From an uncultured Clostridia bacterium (GTDB lineage Bacteria > Bacillota > Clostridia > Oscillospirales > Ruminococcaceae), in the NCBI GenBank assembly GCA_947629335.1, contig CANRDI010000002.1, positions 62,001 to 126,000 on the forward strand: 64,000 nucleotides of DNA, given 5' to 3'. A program made the position numbers and the translations under genes. The notes below the pieces were generated by a model, which was not told the DNA's origin, did not search any database, and was given only the letters and a program-made list of their open reading frames with translations. This document shows positions 59,238-64,000 of the stretch, piece by piece. Positions within the stretch are counted from its first letter, which is position 1; every line of letters begins with the position of its first letter.

Positions 59238-59258
59238 AAAAACTAAAAATGAAAAAAA

Positions 59259-59289
59259 CCGCCGTACTTCCGTTGTGAAAGTACGGCGG
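59259..59289. terminator. Bidirectional terminator between convergent genes
   Basis: A perfect 11-bp stem CCGCCGTACTT / AAGTACGGCGG, flanked by an A-run on the left and GTTGTTTT on the right, so it can end both the anti-sigma and gpmI transcripts. Confidence 0.85.
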
Positions 59290-59301
59290 CGTTGTTTTAA
59301 A

Positions 59302-60873
59302 TTAGATCATGCTTTCCTGCCAGCATTCGGGCGCTTTAAGCCCGAACATCTTTACGACCGTAGGCGCGACATTTGAAAGACCGTAGTTTCCGTCCTTTAT
59401 CGTGTACTTGACGTCCTTGTCGTAAATTATAAACGGCACGGGATTGAGCGAGTGAGCGGTGCGGACCTGAACCTCGCCTTTCTTGTTCTTTTCAAGCATT
59501 TCGTCGGCATTTCCGTGGTCGGCGGTTACTATCATTGTAACGCCGTACTCATCGCAGACTTTCATCAGCCTTGCAAGTCCAATGTCCACGGCTTCAACTC
59601 CGATTATCGTTGCCTGCATTGAACCCGTGTGCCCGACCATATCGCCGTTGGGGAAGTTGCAGCGCAAAAAGTCGTACTTCTTCGACTTTATCGCTTCAAT
59701 AAGGTCGTCTACAATATCCGCAGATTTCATCCACGGGCGCTGGTCAAACGAAACGTTGTCTGAGGGAATTTCCTTGAATGTTTCAAGTTCCTCGGAGAAT
59801 TTTCCGCTTCTGTTTCCGTTCCAGAAATAGGTAACGTGACCGTATTTCTGCGTTTCGGAAACGGCGTACTGATTAAGTTTAGCATTAACCAGCACTTCCG
59901 ACAGCGTGTCGTGAATTTCGGGCGGATTTACCAGATAGCGCGCGGGAAGTTTCAGATCCCCGTCATATTGCAGCATTCCCGCATAGCATACGTCGGGTTT
60001 CTTTCCTCTGTTGAAGTAAGTGAAATCGTCCATATCGAACGCCATTGAAAGCTCGATTGCGCGGTCGCCGCGGAAGTTGTAGAGAATAACGCTGTCGCCG
60101 TCAACTATCTTTCCGACAGGCTCGCCGTTTTGTGCAATTACAAACGGCGGTAAATCCTGGTCGATTGCGCCCGTTTCGTTCCTGAGCGTTTCAACTGCTT
60201 CTGCTGCGCTTGAAAACTGCCGCCCCTCGCCCTTGACGTGGGTATTCCAGCCGCGCTCTACCATTGCCCAGTCGGCTTGGTATCTGTCCATTGTTATCTT
60301 CATTCTGCCGCCGCCCGACGCAATTTTTCCGTCGAAATCCGCGTCATTAAGCTCCGCTAAAGCCTTTTCGAGCTGCTCTATATAAATAGGAGCAGAAGTC
60401 GCGGGGACGTCGCGCCCGTCCAGCAGGCAGTGAACTCTTGCCTTTTTAACGCCCTCGGCTTTCGCTTTTTTCAGCATATTAAACAGGTGCGAGATATTCG
60501 AGTGAACATTTCCGTCCGACAGCAAGCCGATAAAGTGCATTGTCGAGTTTTTGGAAACACAGTTGTTTACAAGCTCTTTCCAGGCGGCGGAATTGTACAT
60601 TTTTCCGCTTTCAATGCTCTCGTTTACGAGTTTCGCACCCTGCGAGTAAATTTGCCCGCAGCCCAGTGCGTTATGTCCTACTTCCGAGTTTCCCATATCG
60701 TCGTCTGTCGGCAGTCCGACCGCCGAGCCGTGCGCTTTAAGGCGCGTGTTCGGGCAGTTTTTCAGCAGCCAATCGAGAGTAGGCGTGTTCGCCTCTGTAA
60801 CAGCGTCGCCAAGTCCCGTTTTCGAGAAGCCCACACCGTCCATTACTACAAGTAAAACAGGTTTAACAGCCAT
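59302..60873 (-). CDS. gpmI: 2,3-bisphosphoglycerate-independent phosphoglycerate mutase
   Basis: A 523-residue two-metal phosphoglycerate mutase of the alkaline phosphatase superfamily (normal length). The catalytic Ser is in DMGNSEVGHNALGCG (Ser about 62). LLSDGNVHSNISHLF, HCLLDGRDVPATSA, GGGRMKITMDRY, FPNGDMVGHTGS and VTADHGNADEML supply the metal and substrate sites. AAAGGA precedes the ATG. Last gene of the glycolytic operon pgk-tpiA-gpmI. Confidence 0.96.
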   Translation of the reverse strand: MAVKPVLLVVMDGVGFSKTGLGDAVTEANTPTLDWLLKNCPNTRLKAHGSAVGLPTDDDMGNSEVGHNALGCGQIYSQGAKLVNESIESGKMYNSAAWKELVNNCVSKNSTMHFIGLLSDGNVHSNISHLFNMLKKAKAEGVKKARVHCLLDGRDVPATSAPIYIEQLEKALAELNDADFDGKIASGGGRMKITMDRYQADWAMVERGWNTHVKGEGRQFSSAAEAVETLRNETGAIDQDLPPFVIAQNGEPVGKIVDGDSVILYNFRGDRAIELSMAFDMDDFTYFNRGKKPDVCYAGMLQYDGDLKLPARYLVNPPEIHDTLSEVLVNAKLNQYAVSETQKYGHVTYFWNGNRSGKFSEELETFKEIPSDNVSFDQRPWMKSADIVDDLIEAIKSKKYDFLRCNFPNGDMVGHTGSMQATIIGVEAVDIGLARLMKVCDEYGVTMIVTADHGNADEMLEKNKKGEVQVRTAHSLNPVPFIIYDKDVKYTIKDGNYGLSNVAPTVVKMFGLKAPECWQESMI

Positions 60874-60900
60874 ATATAAATTATCCTTTCCGTTTAGTTC

Positions 60901-60925
60901 GGACTGTAGATAAAGCCACGTCAGC
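60901..60925 (+). repeat. Dispersed repeat family A, degenerate copy
   Basis: GGACTGTAGATAAAGCCACG followed by TCAGC matches the complement of 15255-15276 and the starts of the other copies. It lies in the 208-nt gap between gpmI and tpiA, which holds nothing else I recognise. Confidence 0.5.
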
Positions 60926-61081
60926 TTTCAGAGATTAGAGATAAGAGGTTAGAATTGAAATCAAACCGTGTTTTCGCTATCTGACCTTGCCGAAAGCCAT
61001 TGAACTTTTGTTTCAAAAAGGCACAAATGCAACGCATTATAAATGCATACCGGAGCTTTCTCTACAGTTCGGATTTAGTTA

Positions 61082-61855
61082 TCAGTTCGCTTCCGCTGCC
61101 TTGATTATCGCCGTGAAATCGGGAGCTTTAAGGCTTGCGCCGCCGATAAGTCCGCCGTCAACGTTCGGCTTTCTGACAAGTTCTTCTGCATTCTTTGCGT
61201 TCATTGAACCGCCGTATTGAATGGTTATGCTGTCCGCGGTCGCCTTGTCGTATTTCTTTTCAAGCTGCGCCCTGATAAACGCGCAGACTTCCTCAGCCTG
61301 CTCTGCGGTCGCTGTCTTTCCCGTGCCAATCGCCCAGACGGGTTCGTAAGCGATCGTACATTTCTTCGCGTCCTCAGCAGAAATGCCGAACAAATCGAGC
61401 TTTATCTGGCGTGCGATAACTTCTTCGGTGATGTCGCACTCACGCTCCCAGAGCAGCTCTCCCACGCACACTATCGGTTTCAGCCCCGCCGCAAGCGCCG
61501 CTTTCGTGCGCTTGTTTACGGTTTCGTCGGTTTCGCCGAAATATTGTCTGCGCTCGCTGTGACCTAAAACAACATATTCAACGCCCATTTCCGCCAGCAT
61601 ATCCGCCGAAATTTCTCCCGTAAACGCGCCGCTTTTCTCAAAGTGGCAGTTTTCCGCGCCGACTTTTATGTTAGTACCCGCTGTTACAGCAAGCGCGGTT
61701 TCAAGGTTTGTAAACGGAACGCACGCCACTATCTCAACTCCCTTTACGTCAGCAACGAACGGCTTTAATTCTTCAAGCAGAGCCTTTGCTTCGGGACGGG
61801 TCTTGTTCATTTTCCAGTTTCCCGCAATAATCGCTTTTCTAACGGTTTTATTCAT
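61082..61855 (-). CDS. tpiA: Triosephosphate isomerase
   Basis: A 257-residue TIM-barrel enzyme interconverting dihydroxyacetone phosphate and glyceraldehyde 3-phosphate. Active-site Lys in AGNWKMNK (11-18), His in VVLGHSERRQYF (about 94-105), Glu in IAYEPVWAIGTGKTA (about 167-181), and phosphate loop IQYGGSMNAKN. AAAGGAG precedes the ATG, 52 nt after pgk. Confidence 0.97.
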   Translation of the reverse strand: MNKTVRKAIIAGNWKMNKTRPEAKALLEELKPFVADVKGVEIVACVPFTNLETALAVTAGTNIKVGAENCHFEKSGAFTGEISADMLAEMGVEYVVLGHSERRQYFGETDETVNKRTKAALAAGLKPIVCVGELLWERECDITEEVIARQIKLDLFGISAEDAKKCTIAYEPVWAIGTGKTATAEQAEEVCAFIRAQLEKKYDKATADSITIQYGGSMNAKNAEELVRKPNVDGGLIGGASLKAPDFTAIIKAAEAN

Positions 61856-61873
61856 AAAAAATCTCCTTTAAAT

Positions 61874-61898
61874 TTTTCCCCCGATTGACGGGGGAAAA
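61874..61898 (-). promoter_or_regulatory. Intercistronic hairpin between pgk and tpiA
   Basis: A perfect 10-bp stem TTTTCCCCCG / CGGGGGAAAA, 5-nt loop, without a following U-run in the direction of transcription. It is more likely an mRNA processing or stability element than a terminator. Confidence 0.6.
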
Positions 61899-61907
61899 TT
61901 GATAAAA

Positions 61908-63128
61908 TTACTTGTCCTGAATAGCGTCAATTCCGGGAAGCCCGTTGCCCTCAAGATATTCGAGAGAAGCGCCGCCGCCCGTTGAGATGTGGCTCATCTT
62001 ATCCGCATAGCCGAGGTTAATTGCAGCCGTTGCAGAATCGCCGCCGCCGATAATTGTCGTAGCATCAGCCTGCGCGAGAGCTTCGCAAACAGCAACCGTT
62101 CCCTTTTTGAGCGTGGGATTTTCAAATACTCCCATAGGACCGTTCCAAACGACAGTTTTCGCGTTCTTTGCTTCGTTTGCGAAAAGCTCCATTGTCTTAG
62201 GACCGATGTCAAGTCCCATCATATCTGCGGGTATCTTGTCGGCGTCAACGACCTGAACATCAATGTCGCCGTCAATTGGGTCGGGGAACGCCTTTGCAAT
62301 TGTCGCGTCAACAGGGAGCAGCAGTTTCTTGCCGTTTTTCTTTGCCTTTTCGATCATCTCTTTGCAGTAGTCTATCTTTTCGTTGTCAACAAGTGAAGTT
62401 CCGACTTCATAGCCCTGCGCTTTGAGGAATGTGTAAGCCATGCCGCCGCCGATTATAAGCGTGTCGCACTTTTCGAGAAGGTTTGAGATAACATTGAGCT
62501 TATCCGCTACCTTAGCGCCGCCGAGAATTGCCACAAACGGACGAACGGGGCTTTCAACGGCGTTTCCGAGAAACTCTATTTCCTTGTTCATAAGATAACC
62601 TACGGCGGTTTCCTTTACGAACTTTGTAACGCCGACCGTAGAAGCGTGCGCTCTGTGAGAAGAACCAAACGCGTCCATAACGAAAATCTCGTTGTCAACG
62701 AGGTCTGCAAGCTCCTTTGAAAGGTTCTCGCCGTTTTTGGTTTCGTCGTTGCCGCGAAAACGCGTGTTTTCGAGAACAACGATCTCTCCGTCGTTCATTT
62801 CCGCGACAGCTTTCTTCGCGTTATCTCCGACTACCGTATCATCGGGAGCAAATGTTACCTTGCACTTTACAAGCTCCGCAAGTCTGTCAGCCGCGGGTTT
62901 CAGTGAGAATTTAGCCTCAGGGCCGTTCTTCGGCTTTCCGAGGTGAGAGCATAAAACGACCTTCGCGCCGTTTTCAACAAGTTTGTTGATAGTCGGCAGA
63001 GCGGCGGTTATACGGTTGTCGTTTGTGATAACGCCGTCTTTCATCGGCACGTTGAAGTCAACGCGCACCAAAACTTTTTTGCCTTTTACATTAAGATCCT
63101 CTACGTTTTTTTTGTTCAGCTTCGCCAT
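61908..63128 (-). CDS. pgk: Phosphoglycerate kinase
   Basis: A 406-residue glycolytic kinase making ATP from 1,3-bisphosphoglycerate. Signatures: [20 protein letters not shown] (19-38), [54 protein letters not shown] and the nucleotide loop [10 protein letters not shown] and [15 protein letters not shown] precedes the ATG. First gene of the minus-strand glycolytic operon; gapA is not adjacent. Confidence 0.97.
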   Translation of the reverse strand: MAKLNKKNVEDLNVKGKKVLVRVDFNVPMKDGVITNDNRITAALPTINKLVENGAKVVLCSHLGKPKNGPEAKFSLKPAADRLAELVKCKVTFAPDDTVVGDNAKKAVAEMNDGEIVVLENTRFRGNDETKNGENLSKELADLVDNEIFVMDAFGSSHRAHASTVGVTKFVKETAVGYLMNKEIEFLGNAVESPVRPFVAILGGAKVADKLNVISNLLEKCDTLIIGGGMAYTFLKAQGYEVGTSLVDNEKIDYCKEMIEKAKKNGKKLLLPVDATIAKAFPDPIDGDIDVQVVDADKIPADMMGLDIGPKTMELFANEAKNAKTVVWNGPMGVFENPTLKKGTVAVCEALAQADATTIIGGGDSATAAINLGYADKMSHISTGGGASLEYLEGNGLPGIDAIQDK

Positions 63129-63160
63129 AATGTGAAATATCCTTTCTTTACGCTAAAATT

Positions 63161-63176
63161 TGACAGTACCCTGTCA
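63161..63176 (-). promoter_or_regulatory. Putative operator just downstream of the pgk promoter
   Basis: TGACAG-tacc-CTGTCA, a perfect 6-bp inverted repeat at about +6 to +21 of the predicted transcript, a typical position for a blocking repressor. Confidence 0.5.
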
Positions 63177-63188
63177 CTTACACTATAT

Positions 63189-63217
63189 ATTGTACAATAT
63201 TTCGGTGAATTTTTCAA
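63189..63217 (-). promoter_or_regulatory. Promoter of the pgk-tpiA-gpmI operon
   Basis: On the minus strand TTGAAA (63217-63212), 17-nt spacer, TACAAT (63194-63189). Confidence 0.78.
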
Positions 63218-63358
63218 GTAGATTTTGGAAATTCTCACGAATTTTTTCTCTCATTCCGTCAATTCCTCTTTTTCGAGCTTAGCGCGGACGAGTGATTGAT
63301 GAATGAGTATTTAATTCTTTAATATTTTATATTTTAATAAGCATACGTTGCGGGCTTT

Positions 63359-63418
63359 ACCGTTGACGGGAAATCCGTCAGCGGGAAATCCGTTTACGGT
63401 GAAAACGTCTGCGGTAAG
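63359..63418. repeat. Short tandem-like repeats in the pgk/LRR gap
   Basis: CGGGAAATCCGT occurs with a second copy GCGGGAAATCCGT 13 nt later, then CGGTGAAAACGTC; GACGG-gaaat-CCGTC forms a hairpin and ACCGT/ACGGT bracket the group. Only two to three degenerate units are present, so this is not a CRISPR. The rest of the 380-nt gap is AT-rich. Confidence 0.45.
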
Positions 63419-63472
63419 CCAAAATATCGGTTTTATATACAGTATGAGCATTTAATTTTTATACAAACTAAA

Positions 63473-63498
63473 GCGGGCAAGCAAAAAAACTTACCCGC
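63473..63498 (-). terminator. Terminator of the leucine-rich-repeat gene
   Basis: Stem GCGGGCAAG / CTTACCCGC with one mismatch and an 8-nt loop; on the minus strand TTTAGTTTG follows. Confidence 0.75.
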
Positions 63499-63507
63499 AG
63501 TGTCGTT

Positions 63508-64000
63508 TTAATGGATATTTTCCAGAATTTCACAGTTCGGAAGTTGTTCCTTTAGCCAGTTTAAATCTTCCTCGCTGATATTATTGTCTTTATAAGTCAG
63601 TGATTGTAAATTTTTAAGATTTGCAAGCGGCTTTATGTCGCTTATCTGATTAAATTCTATTCCGAGGTTTTTAAGATTTGTAAGATTTGCGAGAGGCGTT
63701 ATATCGGTTATTTGATTGCTCGATATATACAAAGTTTCCAGATTTGTAAGATTTGAAAGAGGGGTCAGGTCGCTTATCTTATTGTCGTGTAAAGCGAGAT
63801 AATTCAGCTTTGTCAAATCTTTAAGCGGAGTAATATCGCTTATTTCATTATAACCTAAATACAAGGACGTCAACTCGGTGAGATTTGAAAACATAGATAT
63901 ATCGGTGATTTTATTTGTATAAAATTGCACCTCTTGGAGATTTACCAGTTTTCCTAATTCTTTAATATCTTCGCTTGTAAGTTCGGCAGAATCTAAGCTA
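63508..64000 (-). CDS. Leucine-rich repeat protein, 5' end outside the window
   Basis: The frame is open to the right edge of the window, so only the last 163 residues are seen. They contain five internalin-type 22-residue repeats with the pattern LTNLxxLxxxxNxITDITPL (for example LTELTSLYLGYNEISDITPL), then a short cap LNWLKEQLPNCEILENIH. Such domains mediate protein binding, commonly on secreted or surface proteins; no signal peptide, anchor or catalytic domain can be seen in this part. The GTG at 63930 is not the likely start because repeat-like sequence (ELGKLVNLQEV) continues upstream of it. Confidence 0.88.
   Translation of the reverse strand, partial: SLDSAELTSEDIKELGKLVNLQEVQFYTNKITDISMFSNLTELTSLYLGYNEISDITPLKDLTKLNYLALHDNKISDLTPLSNLTNLETLYISSNQITDITPLANLTNLKNLGIEFNQISDIKPLANLKNLQSLTYKDNNISEEDLNWLKEQLPNCEILENIH

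Noticed and set aside
63359-63418. Possible CRISPR-like tandem repeats
   Set aside because: Only two or three short, degenerate units, with no spacers of regular size and no cas genes.

Overview
The window reads as chromosome of a low-to-mid GC, anaerobic Gram-positive of the class Clostridia, most likely an Oscillospirales / Ruminococcaceae-type gut or rumen bacterium. This is inferred from gene order and protein flavour (scpA-scpB-DUF2953-gerW-dacF-rluB, a reverse rubrerythrin, a fabH-G-F-accB-fabZ-accCDA cluster, FabV, galactokinase of the clostridial type) and not from an rRNA gene. I saw no tRNA, rRNA, CRISPR array, transposase or phage gene. Many promoters can be read directly as TTGACA-like / 17-18 nt / TATAAT, often with an extended -10 (TGn).

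Layout. 1-8.0 kb (+): the 3' part of alaS, a HIT protein, DNA polymerase III delta, a Toprim/RNase M5-like protein, an MBOAT + DHHW pair for cell-surface O-acylation, and an RluA-type pseudouridine synthase. 8.1-12.5 kb (+): a probable cyclic-di-GMP neighbourhood with a PilZ protein, a PAS-GGDEF diguanylate cyclase, a ParA ATPase and a ComFB-like protein. Then come mreB and a CPBP membrane protease. 15.3-20.2 kb (+): the most unusual block, made of a circularly permuted ATP-grasp enzyme, an alpha-E protein and a transglutaminase-like protein, followed by two M14 (AstE/AspA-type) paralogues, one with its active site destroyed, and a 65-residue unknown peptide. 20.4-22.1 kb (-): fabV and ruvX. 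22.3-28.2 kb (+): a site-2-protease homologue without its HExxH motif, scpAB, a DUF2953 protein, gerW, dacF, rluB and two small unknown genes, one interrupted by an in-frame stop.

28.4-31.5 kb (+): a three-gene transcarboxylase-like operon (CoA-side carboxyltransferase, biotin carrier, pyruvate/oxaloacetate carboxyltransferase). 31.8-35.4 kb (+): a LacI/CcpA-type controlled sugar ABC importer (binding lipoprotein + two permeases, no ATPase). 35.7-36.4 kb (-): rubredoxin and reverse rubrerythrin for oxidative-stress defence. 37.1-38.7 kb (+): a six-TM GGDEF protein and a small NrdD-tail-like protein. 38.7-41.3 kb (-): nadB-nadC and a stand-alone FakA-like subdomain. Then hflX (+), galactokinase (-), a RodA/FtsW protein (-), acpP (-), and a nearly complete type II fatty acid synthesis operon on the minus strand (fabH to accA). 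fabD leads the divergent plus-strand operon with aroE, aroK, an amidohydrolase and a fumarase alpha subunit. An ECF sigma / anti-sigma pair follows. The last genes are the minus-strand glycolytic operon pgk-tpiA-gpmI and a leucine-rich-repeat protein cut by the window edge.

Two families of short, hairpin-forming, non-coding repeats are scattered between genes. Family A carries a core like GGCTTTATCGACAG (about eight full or partial copies). Family B carries TTGAGGGAAAACTTTT inverted repeats (two loci, one bounded by perfect 28-bp terminal inverted repeats). A nearly identical promoter block drives both the scpAB operon and the 37-kb GGDEF gene. These repeats, the ATP-grasp/M14 operon and the two catalytically dead hydrolase homologues are the observations most worth following up.
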